This document shows positions 20,151-29,861 of a DNA stretch of 36,427 bases, piece by piece. Made by a program: the position numbers and the translations under genes. The first letter of the stretch is position 1, and the number at the start of each line of letters is the position of its first letter. The notes under the pieces are model-generated. The model saw nothing but the letters and a program-made list of their open reading frames with translations. It searched no databases and had not been told where the DNA came from. The stretch comes from Aureococcus anophagefferens (lineage: Eukaryota > Sar > Pelagophyceae > Pelagomonadales > Pelagomonadaceae): assembly GCF_000186865.1 (NCBI RefSeq), contig NW_008705564.1, positions 2,754,965 through 2,791,391 on the forward strand. Reading direction: 5' to 3'.

Positions 20151-22450
20151 TTACACCCCGATCATCCGCGTCGTGTCCTCCGGAGGCCGCCGGTCGATCT
20201 CGCCGTACATGTCCCGGGGCCGCGTGTCCTCCTCCTCGCTCTCGCTCTCGTCGCCCGGCGGCCGCGGCGCCTTCGGCGGCGCCTTGGCGAGCACGACGCC
20301 GCACGCGTGCTTGTGCGTCGCCCAGTGGCCCATCTGGCAAAGCTGGGAGCAGTAGTGGACCTTCCTGCACTTGCCGCAGCGCTTCCGCGCGGGCCCCTTG
20401 CCGCACCTGGCGCAGACGACGGGCGCGTCGAGCGCGACGTTTGAATCGTCGGCGGCCCGCTGGAGCGCGCGGAGCACCTTCGGGTGGCCCGCGGCGACGG
20501 CCGCCGCGCCCCGGCCCGCGCCGTCCGCGGCCTTCAGGTTCGCGCCCGCGGCCGCGAGCGCGGCGACGACGCCGTCGCGGCCCTGGTGGCACGCGACCAA
20601 GAGCGGCGTCCGCCTGGGCAGCAAAAGGGTGATTCAACGTCGCTTCAACGTGAGTGTTCCGCGCGCGCGCGTTCCGGGAAAAGCATCCACGCTTCGAGAC
20701 CGTTCCGAGAGATGATCGCTCGTCCAAAAATCAGCCGAAACGAGTGGAAACCGGCCGAGATAGGAGCCTTTGAAGTTGGGAATTTCGCTCTCTTTTGCTG
20801 CCCTGGCGTCCGCCCGTCCGGCCCGACGGCCTCCAGGTCCGCGCCGCCCTCGACGGCGAGGTACTTGGCGAGCTCGAGGTGGCCCCGCGCCGCCGCCGCG
20901 TGGAGGGGCGTGCTGCCGTCGTCCGACGCCGCGCGGAGGATCGAGGGCCCCCGGAGCCGCGCGAGCAATCTCACGACCCCCACGTGGCCGTTCTCCGTCG
21001 CGTAGTGCACGGGCGTCGCGCGCTTCTCGCCCGGCGCCTCGGCGTCGGCGCCGGCGTCGAGGAGCAGGGTCAGCACGTCGCCGTGGCCCTCCTGGCACGC
21101 GACGTGCACCGGCCCCCGCGCGTCCAACTCCTTCGCCCGGTCGTCGTTCTCCCTGGACCAGGGCGGCCAGGCGGCCTTGGGCGGCACGGGCCCGTCGAGG
21201 AAGCCCGCGCCGCGCGCGAGCAGCGCGGCGACGACGGACGCGTGGCCCTCCTGGCAGGCCATGTAGAGCGGCGACGCGCCCGTGCCGTTGCCGACGTTCA
21301 ATTCCGCGCCGAGGTCCAGGAGGCGGACGCAGACCTTCGCGTGGCCGTGCTCCGCGGCGAGGTGCAGGGGCGTCGCGCCGCTCTCGTCGGCGACGGCGAT
21401 GGACGCCGGGCCGCCGAGGGTCCGGCCCCGCTCCTCGGAGAACAGAACGTCGAAGACGTCGCCGTAGCCTGGGCAGGAAAAGAGGGATTCAACGTCGCTT
21501 CAACGTGAGTGTTCCGCGCGCGCGCGTTCCAAAAAAAAGCATCCACGCTTCGAGATCGTTCCGAGAGATGATCGCTTGTCCAAAAATCAGCCAAAACGAA
21601 TGGAAATCGACCGAGATAGGAGCCTTTGAAGTTGGGAATTTCGCACCCTTTTCCTGCCCTGGCCTCCGCCCGCGCGGCACGCCTGGTGCAGGGCCGTCTG
21701 GCCGACCTTGGTCGTCGCGAGCACGTCGACGCGCCCCTCGGCGACGAGGTAGCGCATGACGTCGACGTGGCGCTGGTGCGCGGCGACGTAGAAGGGCGTC
21801 GCGTTCGCGTTCTGGGGAGTTTCCAGCGACGCGCCGGCGGCGAAGAGGACGCGCACGTAGTCGAGGTAGCCGCCCTGGCAGGCGATGTAGACGGCCGTCG
21901 CGCCGTCGGTCTGGGCGAGGTGCACGTCGACCTTGGCCGTTTGCACTAGATATTCGACGACGTCCAACCGGCCGCCGTGCAAACACGCGACGTGCAAAGG
22001 CGTCGACCGGTGGTTCTCGAGGCCCCGCGCGTCGAGGTCCGCGCCCGCGTAGCGCAGGGTCCGCAACGCCTCGACGCTGCCGCCGACGCAGGCGAGGTGC
22101 ACGGGCTGGTTGCCGCACTTGTTGGTCGCGTCGACCTTGGCCCCGTACCTCAACAGCAGCTCGATGGTCTTGACGCGGCCGCAGGCCGCGGCGAAGGTCA
22201 TGACCGTGTTGCCGGCGACGTCGCTCTCCGGCGGCGCCTGCTCGTCCAGCAGCGCCTCCTCCGCCGCCGCGACGCCGAAGAAGTAGGCGAGCTCGCGGTA
22301 GTCCGTGATGTCGTGGGTCTTGAAGCGCTCGAAAATAATATTAAAACGGTTCTGGGGCATGGTCGGCGGCCGCATGTGGTAGAGGTAGTCGGGCCGCTGC
22401 CAGTCCTTGTGCCATTTCGGCAGCGTGTGGCGGCTGTACTCGCGGGGCAT
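20151..22450 (-). CDS. Ankyrin-repeat protein with C-terminal MYND zinc finger; two introner introns
   Basis: The exons are 22450..21670, 21468..20814 and 20613..20151, giving 632 residues. The start is MPREYSRHTLPKWHKDWQRP. About ten ankyrin repeats fill the body, such as STPLHVACLHGGRLDVVEYL, TAVYIACQGGYLDYVRVLF and SPLYMACQEGHASVVAALL. The C-terminus carries a MYND finger with the full Cys/His set: CARCGKGPARKRCGKCRKVH then YCSQLCQMGHWATHKHAC. Removing introner B3 joins HQACRAG to YGDVFDVLF, and removing B2 joins GPDG to RTPLLVACHQG; both restore proper ankyrin spacing. Both introns appear to start with GC rather than GT. MYND fingers bind short Pro-rich peptides, so this is probably an adaptor protein. 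It is divergent from RSPH14, with 133 bp between start codons. Confidence 0.87.
20614..20805 (-). mobile_element. Introner element, family B copy B2 (192 bp)
   Basis: The plus-strand termini are CTGGGCAGCAAAAGG and GCTGCCCTG. The TSD GCGTCCGC lies at 20606-20613 and 20806-20813, reading GCGGACGC on the gene strand. The predicted intron 20813..20614 (200 bp) would be GC-AG if cut at the TSD. A second GC donor lies at +12 (GGGCAGCA), also in frame. The orientation relative to the gene is opposite to B1. Confidence 0.92.
21469..21661 (-). mobile_element. Introner element, family B copy B3 (193 bp), TSD diverged
   Basis: The plus-strand termini are CTGGGCAGGAAAAG and TTTTCCTGCCCTG. The flanking 8-mers on the gene strand are GCGGAGGC (upstream) and GCTACGGC (downstream), matching at five of eight positions. 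The intron 21669..21469 (201 bp) restores CRAGYGDVFDVL. An A8 run on the plus strand (21530-21537) interrupts the core. Confidence 0.9.
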
Positions 22451-22583
22451 CGCGGCGCGACGAATGGAGAGGGCCAGCGCCGGGGCTGCATGTACAACAG
22501 TGCCGACACGATGCTGTGCACAAAAAAAACTGCGGGGGGCAGCCTCCGCGTTAGCTGTTTCAGCTACTGCCGCGGCGGCCACC

Positions 22584-23651
22584 ATGGGCATGCTCGTCGT
22601 CGAGGAGCCGGCGCACGCGACGCCGGACGCGCCGGAGACGGACATCATGCCCGCCTTCGGGCGGGGCATGTGCCCGAAGCTCGTCGCCGAGGTCCAGTCC
22701 GCGAAGCGGGCCGTGCGCGTCAACGCCCTCGAGGTGCTCTGCGACGAGTTCAAGAACCCGGCGTCCGTCGTCGGCTGCGTCGACTGCGGCGTCGTCGAAG
22801 TGCTCAACGACCAGGCCGCCGGCGACCCGGACCCGCTGACGCGGTTGCGGGCGTCCGCGGCGCTGGCCCATTGCGCGCGCGACGCGACGGGCCGCCGCGC
22901 GATGATCGCCAAGAACAGCGCCAAGGCCGTCAAGGCCGCGCTCGGCGACGACGAGAACGACGTGCGCGGCCACGTCTACGAGGCCTTGATCCGCGTGTCG
23001 AGCGGCTCCGTCGCGGGCGTGCGATCGCTCATAGGCGCGAACTACGCGGGTCTGTTGGTCGGCAAGGCGGCCAAGGAGGTCGTCGCGCTGCAGCCGCCGG
23101 CGCTGGAGCTGTTGACGCACTGCCTCTACGACCCCCGGGGCCTCGAGAGCGCGCTGAGCCACGGGGCCGTGAAGACGACGATCACGCTGCTGTCTTCCTT
23201 CGACGCGAAGGTCAGAGAGAAGGCCGCGGCGTGCCTCGCGATCTTGTGCTTCGCCGAGGAGGCCAAGGAGGCGGCCATCGAGGGCGGCGCCGTGCCCCTC
23301 CTCGTGGATCTCATGAAGGACCCGGACCTCGCGTCGCGGTCCGCGGCCGCCGCGGCTTTGGCCGCCGTGACGATGACGGACGAGGGCAAGCGGCGCATGG
23401 TGCCGTCGCCCGACGCGGCCGAGGTCGAGTCCGTGGCGCTCCTGCTGGCGCTGCTGCGCGAGGGCGACGGGCCCCTGGCGACGAACGTGCTCAAGGTCGT
23501 CGCGAACGTCGCCGTGCACCCGAAGGCGCGGAACCAGCTCCGGAACTCCGCGGACTGCCTGTCCCTGCTCGACGGCATCATCGCGGGAGACAACGCCCTC
23601 AACGCGAAGCACGCCGCCATCGCCAAGGCCGCCGTGCTCTGGGAGCCCTAG
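22584..23651 (+). CDS. RSPH14: Radial spoke head 14 homolog (armadillo-repeat axonemal protein)
   Basis: The protein is 355 residues with the strong start context GCCACCATGG. Armadillo repeats run throughout. The order and spacing follow RSPH14/RTDR1: FGRGMCPKLVAEVQSAKRAV, VNALEVLCDEFKNPASVVGC, VRGHVYEALIRVSSGSVAGV, ESALSHGAVKTTITLLSSFD, VREKAAACLAILCFAEEAKE and VPLLVDLMKDPDLASRSAAA, with MTDEGKRRM in the last third. The length is close to human RSPH14 (about 348). The protein belongs to the radial spoke of motile flagella, so the genome still carries axonemal genes even if the vegetative cell lacks a flagellum. No intron is needed. The stop is 44 bp from the convergent COG0523 gene's stop. 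Confidence 0.85.
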   Translation: MGMLVVEEPAHATPDAPETDIMPAFGRGMCPKLVAEVQSAKRAVRVNALEVLCDEFKNPASVVGCVDCGVVEVLNDQAAGDPDPLTRLRASAALAHCARDATGRRAMIAKNSAKAVKAALGDDENDVRGHVYEALIRVSSGSVAGVRSLIGANYAGLLVGKAAKEVVALQPPALELLTHCLYDPRGLESALSHGAVKTTITLLSSFDAKVREKAAACLAILCFAEEAKEAAIEGGAVPLLVDLMKDPDLASRSAAAAALAAVTMTDEGKRRMVPSPDAAEVESVALLLALLREGDGPLATNVLKVVANVAVHPKARNQLRNSADCLSLLDGIIAGDNALNAKHAAIAKAAVLWEP

Positions 23652-23695
23652 GCGCCGGCGTAAGGCGGTCGGGGCGGCTTAGGGGCGCGAGGGGC

Positions 23696-25294
23696 TCACT
23701 CCCAGGGCTTGACGGGGTCGTCCTTGGACAGGGGGTCCGGGCCGAGGAGCTTGGCCGCGTCCTCGCAGAATTTCGCGCGCAGCTCCGCGACGGCGGCCGG
23801 GTCCTTGTCGTCCATGGGGATGCTGTCGAACTTCTTCGCCGCCGCGTCGACGGCGTCGATGCGCTTCCGGAGCCACTTCGTGTGGCCCATCCACTCCTTC
23901 GTCGTCAGGAGGCACCCGTCCAAAGCGGTTTCCAATTTCTCCTTGTCGAGGTCGATGCCGATGAAGACGATCTCCTGGCGGCGGTCGCCGACGCTGTCGG
24001 CCAGATTCAGCTCCTCCGGGTCCTCCATCTGCTCCTCCTCCGGAAAATCCTTCATGATGTCGTCCGTGATGCCCGCGGCTTCCGCCTGGCGCCAGAACTC
24101 GGGCGGCGCGGAGACGTACCACATGCCGTCGGAGCACAGCCGGCCGACGGCGCCGGCCTGACTCCAGTTGCCGATGCGCGTCGGCCGGCTCCCGATCCAG
24201 AGCGAGCCCTTGGACCGCAGGAGCGTCCCGAAGGCCTTGCGGTTCGCCTCCGCGGCGTCCCTTTTCGCCGCCAGCACGCCCGCGGCGTTCGCGCCCGCGG
24301 TCTCGTAGACGACGAAGATCGAGTTCAGGAACGCGTGGAGCCGCGCCGCGTGGAACGGCGTCCGCCGTTTGTACACGAAGTTCTCGAAGCCGATGGCGGA
24401 CAGCGACGTCGTGTCCTTGGACCGCTCGTAGGAGCCCTCCTGGCTCCCCTGGAGGATCTGGACCCAGCCCGCGGCGCAGGCCGTCCGCCGGAAGTCGAAC
24501 TTGCCCGTGAGGAGCATGTCGGCCACGGGCGCGTTCGACTGCGTCGTCGCGAGCGTCGTCGCGTGCGGGTTCAGGCGCTGCACCGTCTTCTCCGCGAAGG
24601 CCACGCGGTCGTCCCCCGCGAGGTCCGCCTTGTTCAGCAGCACGACGTCCGCGAACTCGACCTGGCTCACGAGCAGGTCGACGACGTTCTCGGACATGGT
24701 CGCGCACGCTTCCGTTTCTTCCGCCGTCGCGTGGCCGTGGCCCGCGTGGTCGTGGTCCATGACCGCGACGCTCGCGAAGTTCTCCGAGAAGGACGCGGCG
24801 TCGATGACCGTGACCATGGTGTCGAGCCGCGCGAGCGCGTCGAGCTCAGGGTCGTGCGCGAACGCCTGGGCCACGGACGCCGGGTCCGACACGCCCGTCG
24901 ACTCCACCACCAAGACGTCGAAGCGGCGCTTCGCGTCGTCGGCCTCGTCCCTGAGCAGCGCGAGCTCGCGCACCTCCTGGAGCAGGTCGTCGCGCCGCGT
25001 GCAGCAGATGCAGCCGTTCGTCATTTCGACGAGCGTCTCGTTCGCCTTCACGAGGCGGCTGTCCTTGATGTCGCGCTCGTCCAAATTTACGGCGCCGACG
25101 TCGTTGACGAGCACGGCGACGCGCACGTTCTCCCGGTTCGTCAGGATGTGCTTGAGCAGCGTCGTCTTGCCCGCGCCGAGGAAGCCCGAGAGCACGGTGA
25201 CCGGCAATCGGTCGTCCGCGGCGGCGGCGTCCGCGCGCGCCGTGATGTCCTCGACCGTCGGGTCCTCGTCGCCGTCCTGTGCGAAGGTGGCCAT
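23696..25294 (-). CDS. COG0523 / CobW-type G3E GTPase, putative metal chaperone
   Basis: The protein is 532 residues starting [16 protein letters not shown]. Walker A is [11 protein letters not shown] (residues 37-47). The hallmark GCICC metal-binding motif is at residues 94-98. [10 protein letters not shown] is the family's Walker B-region motif and LLNKADL is the GTP-specificity loop. A His-rich segment, [11 protein letters not shown], lies in the usual place between the G domain motifs. The C-terminal CobW_C domain is long and carries [17 protein letters not shown] and later [17 protein letters not shown]. Family members hand zinc, cobalt or nickel to client enzymes using GTP. The exact metal is not readable, though the CxCC plus His-rich loop fits zinc or cobalt. 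No leader is obvious, so it is probably cytosolic. An in-frame upstream Met at 25444 was not used because the conserved region starts after 25294. Confidence 0.92.
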   Translation of the reverse strand: MATFAQDGDEDPTVEDITARADAAAADDRLPVTVLSGFLGAGKTTLLKHILTNRENVRVAVLVNDVGAVNLDERDIKDSRLVKANETLVEMTNGCICCTRRDDLLQEVRELALLRDEADDAKRRFDVLVVESTGVSDPASVAQAFAHDPELDALARLDTMVTVIDAASFSENFASVAVMDHDHAGHGHATAEETEACATMSENVVDLLVSQVEFADVVLLNKADLAGDDRVAFAEKTVQRLNPHATTLATTQSNAPVADMLLTGKFDFRRTACAAGWVQILQGSQEGSYERSKDTTSLSAIGFENFVYKRRTPFHAARLHAFLNSIFVVYETAGANAAGVLAAKRDAAEANRKAFGTLLRSKGSLWIGSRPTRIGNWSQAGAVGRLCSDGMWYVSAPPEFWRQAEAAGITDDIMKDFPEEEQMEDPEELNLADSVGDRRQEIVFIGIDLDKEKLETALDGCLLTTKEWMGHTKWLRKRIDAVDAAAKKFDSIPMDDKDPAAVAELRAKFCEDAAKLLGPDPLSKDDPVKPWE

Positions 25295-25447
25295 GCTACG
25301 CGCGCTGCGGCGACTATCTTGACAGAGTCGCGGCGGCGGCGGGTCGCTTCGTGATGAACACGAGGCTGCGGCGTTTCGCGAGTGCTCGCGCCCGCCCTTG
25401 CCCGGCACCGTCGGCTCGCACTGGTATCCCTCCCCGCGCCGCACTAC

Positions 25448-26803
25448 TTACGCCGGGTGCAGCACGCGCGCGATGGTCGCGGCGCGCGCGCTGCTCCCCG
25501 CGACGGCGACCTCGTCCTCGTCCACCTCGACGAAGAACGCGCGGCGGAGGAACGCGCCGCTGTCCGTGTCCGCGAGCGCGCCCGTCGCGAGCCACGCGTC
25601 GCACGCGGCGACGAGCGCCGCGGGCTCGAGCGGCTTCGCGAGGGCGGCCCCGAGGCCGTCGGCGACGAGCGTGAAGCCGACGGCGCGCATGACCGCGTCG
25701 TGGACGACGGGCTCCCCCGGCGGCGGCCGGCCCCGGCCGTGGTACCAGACCCTCCGCCGCGCGACGGACGCGCGCGTCTCGCCCGCGGCGGCGAAGACGA
25801 GGCGCGTGCGGCCGCCCATGAGCGTCGCGAAGACGTCGTCGGCGCGCGCGCCCTCGAACATGTAGAGCGCGCACGTCGAGCGCGGCCACTGCTCCGGCGA
25901 CGGCGAGAGCAGCGGCGCGAGCGCCGCGGCCGCGACCAGAGCCCGGTGGTCGAGCGGGTCCGGCGAGAAGGCGGCGAGATAGCAGGGCAGCGTCGTGACG
26001 AAGGCGTAGGCCACGTTCTTCGACATGGCCATCGCTATTCCCGCGTGGAACGCGAGGAACGCCGCGGCCGCCGCGGGCCTGTACGCGTCGGGCCCGAGCG
26101 CGAGCAGCGGCACGGCCGCGAGCTCGAAGACCAGCGTCGCGGCGGCGAGGCCCGCGCAGGCGGCGTCGGACCGCGCGAGCGCCTCCGAGAGCCGCGGCGC
26201 CGCGGGCAGGTAGCCCGGGCCCCACATGCGCTCGTTCTTCGCGAAGAGCCGCAGGTACGTCCGCATGGTCCGCGGCGCGCACCAGTGCCGGCCGCCGACG
26301 CGGAGCTTGCTGGCGCCGGACGCGACGACGAAGTGGACGACGGCCGCGAGCGCCAGCGACCGGAAGAGCGCGTCGGAACCCGCGCACGCGGCCCAGGCGA
26401 CCCAGAGCAACGGGTACTCGCCGTGGCGCCGCGTCGACGCCGTCTCCGCGAGGTGGTAGAAGCTCGCCGCGGCCGCGTAGGCGAACCGCGCCGCGCGCGC
26501 GTCGGGCGCGGCGGCCGCCGACGCCGCGGCCGCGACGACGCCGACGCACGCGAGCCGCAGGCGCCGCGCGGCGAAGAGCGACAGCTGCCGGCCGACGTGG
26601 CGCGACACGGCCGTCGTCGAGCCGGCGAAGCTCCGCCAGGGCGGCTCGCCGAGGACGACGGCGACGACGAGGAACCACCAGCCCGTCGTGCGAAACTGCG
26701 CGCGAAAGTAGCGGCCGCGCAGCGTCGCCGGCGCCGCGAGCGCCCGGTCCACGGCGACGAGGATCGCCGCGGCCGCGACGACGTAGTGCGGGCGCGCGGC
26801 CAT
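25448..26803 (-). CDS. Multi-pass membrane protein, possible HTTM-like
   Basis: The protein is 451 residues starting MAARPHYVVAAAAILVAVDR. Seven to nine hydrophobic segments are visible, including TGWWFLVVAVVLG, LACVGVVAAAASAAAA, YPLLWVAWAACAGSDALF, LALAAVVHFVVASGASKL, AAATLVFELAAVPLLAL and AYAFVTTLPCYLAAF. The order 'HFVVASGASKLRVGGRHW' with later aromatic helices recalls HTTM/vitamin-K-carboxylase-like membrane domains, but the match is weak and no catalytic Lys can be assigned. The last 120 residues look soluble (VWYHGRGRPPPGEPVVHDAV). No introns and no targeting motif beyond the first helix are seen. Function is unknown. The neighbouring histone H3 gene lies on the same strand 414 bp upstream of it. 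Confidence 0.65.
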   Translation of the reverse strand: MAARPHYVVAAAAILVAVDRALAAPATLRGRYFRAQFRTTGWWFLVVAVVLGEPPWRSFAGSTTAVSRHVGRQLSLFAARRLRLACVGVVAAAASAAAAPDARAARFAYAAAASFYHLAETASTRRHGEYPLLWVAWAACAGSDALFRSLALAAVVHFVVASGASKLRVGGRHWCAPRTMRTYLRLFAKNERMWGPGYLPAAPRLSEALARSDAACAGLAAATLVFELAAVPLLALGPDAYRPAAAAAFLAFHAGIAMAMSKNVAYAFVTTLPCYLAAFSPDPLDHRALVAAAALAPLLSPSPEQWPRSTCALYMFEGARADDVFATLMGGRTRLVFAAAGETRASVARRRVWYHGRGRPPPGEPVVHDAVMRAVGFTLVADGLGAALAKPLEPAALVAACDAWLATGALADTDSGAFLRRAFFVEVDEDEVAVAGSSARAATIARVLHPA

Positions 26804-27145
26804 CGCTTCAGGGCTGCCCCACCATCAGTGTTCGGGAGGTGCGGTGCTTTCTGGCAGCGCGCCGCGAGCTCGAGCGCGGGACGAGCCGGGTGGGGGTGAT
26901 TACACGTGCATGGGCGAAGGAGGCGGGACGGGCGACGGTTCGCGCGGGCGTGCGACGGCGGCGGGAATGCGTACCTGCGGCGCGCGCGCGCGGCGCGCGT
27001 CGAACCGGCGCGACGGCGCGGGCGCGCGAGGGGCGGCGAGCGCCGCCGAAGCGATCCGGATGCGTGATGCGCCGCCGAAGAAGCGCCGCCTGGACACACA
27101 CACCGCAAGAGAACGAAAAAGAGCGCACTTCTTCCCGAAACGGGT
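26804..27145. other. Intergenic region between membrane-protein gene and H3 3' end
   Basis: This is GC-rich DNA with a purine/pyrimidine-biased stretch and several CG-dinucleotide runs at 26975-27030. It presumably holds the promoter of the membrane-protein gene. No recognisable gene or TATA box was found. Confidence 0.4.
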
Positions 27146-27161
27146 GGTGTTCGAAAACACC
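27128..27161 (-). promoter_or_regulatory. H3 3' stem-loop with downstream purine motif
   Basis: On the gene strand GGTGTTTTCGAACACC (27161-27146) forms a 6-bp stem with a UUCG loop and is followed by ACCC. GGGAAGAAG follows, starting 8 nt beyond (about 27137-27128). It lies 57 nt after the H3 stop codon. Confidence 0.85.
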
Positions 27162-27217
27162 GGTTTTTTGTGTGTGTTGTGGTGATCGCGCGAAGCGCGC
27201 GACGGCAGGACTCCAAT

Positions 27218-28196
<979 letters not shown>

Positions 28197-28261
28197 ATCT
28201 TCCCGCCGAGCCCGGGCGCCTCGACACCACCTCCGTCGTGGCGGCCACTCATCTTCACACC

Positions 28262-28294
28262 GGTGTTTTCGAACACCACCCTTTTGGAGGAAGA
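28262..28294 (+). promoter_or_regulatory. H4 3' stem-loop with downstream purine motif
   Basis: GGTGTTTTCGAACACC (28262-28277) is followed by ACCC and then by GGAGGAAGA at 28286-28294. It lies 65 nt after the H4 stop codon. It is identical in stem and loop to the H3 and H2B elements. Confidence 0.88.
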
Positions 28295-28569
28295 CTTCGC
28301 GGGACCGCGGCCGACGGCCCGCGCGGGCTTCGGGCGGCCCTTCGAATCGCACGCGCGCGCCGTCGCCTCTGAACAGCGCGCGCTCGCATTCGCTCGTTCG
28401 ACCGACCGCCGTACGACTCTATAACTCTGCGGGTCGGGAGAACTAAATCTATAGGGAGTCAAGCCGGACATAGGGAGTACAGAGGGAGTCGTAGGGATGA
28501 AGCCGGGGCAGAGGAGCGCGTCTCGGAACTGGAGCAGTAGCGGACAGAGGAAGCAGCGAAACAGCAGAG
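28295..28569. other. Convergent spacer between H4 and H2A 3' ends
   Basis: It contains a cluster of TAGGGAGTC-like short repeats (about 28450-28495) and no recognisable gene. The convergent histone 3' processing elements bound it. Confidence 0.5.
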
Positions 28570-28601
28570 TCTTCGAAGAAAGGGTGGTGTTCGGAAACAC
28601 C
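28570..28601 (-). promoter_or_regulatory. H2A 3' stem-loop with downstream purine motif
   Basis: On the gene strand GGTGTTTCCGAACACC (28601-28586) has a UCCG loop, differing by one base from the other three. It is followed by ACCC, and CGAAGA lies at 28575-28570. It is 99 nt after the H2A stop codon. Confidence 0.83.
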
Positions 28602-28700
28602 GGTGGGGTTTGAGTGTGGCGCCGCGGCGCCGGCCGTGCGCGCGACTTATCGGACGATCGAGCACGAGCCGTTCGACCGGGCCGCGACGAGCGTGGTCGC

Positions 28701-29099
28701 TTAGGCCGAGGCCTTGGACTTGGACTTCTTGGGGAGGAGCACGGCGTGGATGTTCGGGAGCACGCCGCCGGACGCGATCGTGACCGTGCCGAGGAGCTTG
28801 TTGAGCTCCTCGTCGTTGCGGACGGCGAGCTGGATGTGGCGCGGGATGATGCGCGCCTTCTTGTTGTCGCGCGCGGCGTTGCCCGCGAGCTCGAGGATCT
28901 CCGCGCAGAGGTACTCGAGGACCGCGCCCATGTAGACGCCGGCGCCGACGCCGACGCGCGTCGCGTACTTGCCCTTCTTGAGGAAGCGGTTCAGGCGCGC
29001 GACCGGGAACTGGAGCCCGGCCTTGGCCGCCTTGGAGGTGCCCTTGCCACCGGCACCGGTCTTGCCCTTGCCGCGGCCGCCCTTTCCTTTGCCAGACAT
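28701..29099 (-). CDS. H2A: Histone H2A (canonical)
   Basis: The protein is 132 residues, starting [20 protein letters not shown] after Met. The core [40 protein letters not shown] and [20 protein letters not shown] is complete, as is the docking region [15 protein letters not shown]. The tail ends KSKASA, with no SQ[E/D] motif, so this copy cannot serve as H2A.X. It is intronless. The Met at 29099 is chosen because it begins the conserved tail, and an upstream in-frame Met at 29300 would run through the H2B promoter. Divergent from H2B, with 206 bp between start codons. Confidence 0.98.
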   Translation of the reverse strand: MSGKGKGGRGKGKTGAGGKGTSKAAKAGLQFPVARLNRFLKKGKYATRVGVGAGVYMGAVLEYLCAEILELAGNAARDNKKARIIPRHIQLAVRNDEELNKLLGTVTIASGGVLPNIHAVLLPKKSKSKASA

Positions 29100-29305
29100 G
29101 ATGTGATGTGTGAGTGTGTGTGTTTGGGATGTGCTGAGGAGAGCGCTCGACGCCGAGACGGACTGGGCTTCCGGGGCGGAAGCGCGCCGGGTTACGGCGT
29201 CCGACCAATCAGAAACGCGGGCTGGCTCGCTCGCGCCCCGGAAAAACAAGAGCTCGGCGCCGCGGTTGGACGTCCTCAGCAAAACCAAACACACTCGCAA
29301 TCACC
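29100..29305. promoter_or_regulatory. Bidirectional H2A/H2B promoter
   Basis: A CCAAT box (GACCAATCAG) is at 29205-29209. The H2A leader has CCCAAACACACACAC on the minus strand (29128-29114). The H2B leader has CCAAACACAC at 29285-29294. No TATA box is seen. Confidence 0.7.
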
Positions 29306-29786
29306 ATGGCCAAGACTCCCTCCAAGAAATCCGCCAAGGCGCCCAAGAAGGCCGCCGGCGGCAAGAAGAAGAAGACGCGCGTCGAGTCGTACTCCACGTA
29401 CATCTACCGCGTGCTCAAGCAGGTGCACCCCGACACGGGCATCTCCAAGAAGGGCGCGCACCCGCGTCCCGACGACGCGACGCGCGCTCCCGACGCGCAC
29501 CCGCGCCGCGCGCGCGCTCCCGACACGCGCACCCGCGCTGCACGCGCACGCCCGCGCCACGTGTTCACGGGTACCGCGCGCAGGCATGTCGATCATGAAC
29601 TCGTTCATCAACGACATCTTCGAGCGCATCGCCCTCGAGGCCTCCAAGCTCTGCCGCTTCTCCAAGAAGGCGACGCTCTCGTCCCGCGAGATCCAGACCG
29701 CGGTCCGCCTCATGCTCCCCGGCGAGCTCTCGAAGCACGCCGTCTCCGAGGGCACCAAGGCCGTCACCAAGTTCTCCAGCTCTTAG
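29306..29786 (+). CDS. H2B: Histone H2B with a probable GC-AG intron
   Basis: The exons are 29306..29453 and 29584..29786, giving 116 residues. Exon 1 encodes the Lys-rich tail and [20 protein letters not shown] with ISKK. Exon 2 encodes [20 protein letters not shown] through AVTKFSSS. The junction sits at the highly conserved DTGIS.K-(A/G)-MSIMNSF boundary. The splice that keeps normal H2B spacing uses a donor GCGCGC (29454) and acceptor CGCAG (29583), giving KKGMSIMN. A GT further downstream would also keep the frame but would add four residues in the conserved core. The 130-bp intron is filled with GCGCGCTCCCGAC/CGCACCCGCG repeats. The gene ends in the shared histone stem-loop. An intron in a stem-loop histone gene is unusual. 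Confidence 0.93.
29454..29570 (+). repeat. Degenerate GC-rich minisatellite filling the H2B intron
   Basis: Repeated units resembling CGCGCGCTCCCGACGCGCACC recur about three times between 29478 and 29545, flanked by shorter CGCACCCGCG copies. The repeats supply many near-identical GC-rich segments around the atypical donor. Confidence 0.7.
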
Positions 29787-29828
29787 GAGCTCGATACCGC
29801 GACGCTGCCACCAGCACACATCCACACC

Positions 29829-29861
29829 GGTGTTTTCGAACACCACCCTTTTGGAGGAAGA
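29829..29861 (+). promoter_or_regulatory. H2B 3' stem-loop with downstream purine motif
   Basis: GGTGTTTTCGAACACC (29829-29844) is followed by ACCC, with GGAGGAAGA at 29853-29861. It lies 42 nt after the H2B stop codon and shares a longer identical block with the H4 element. Confidence 0.88.

Noticed and set aside
21977..25354. 1125-codon plus-strand open frame overlapping the ankyrin-MYND, RSPH14 and COG0523 genes
   Set aside because: It lies antisense or out of frame to three well-supported genes, is Arg/Ala/Gly-rich and has no recognisable motif. GC-rich codon use leaves such frames open.
28701..29099. H2A.X variant
   Set aside because: The C-terminus ends KSKASA with no SQE/SQD motif.
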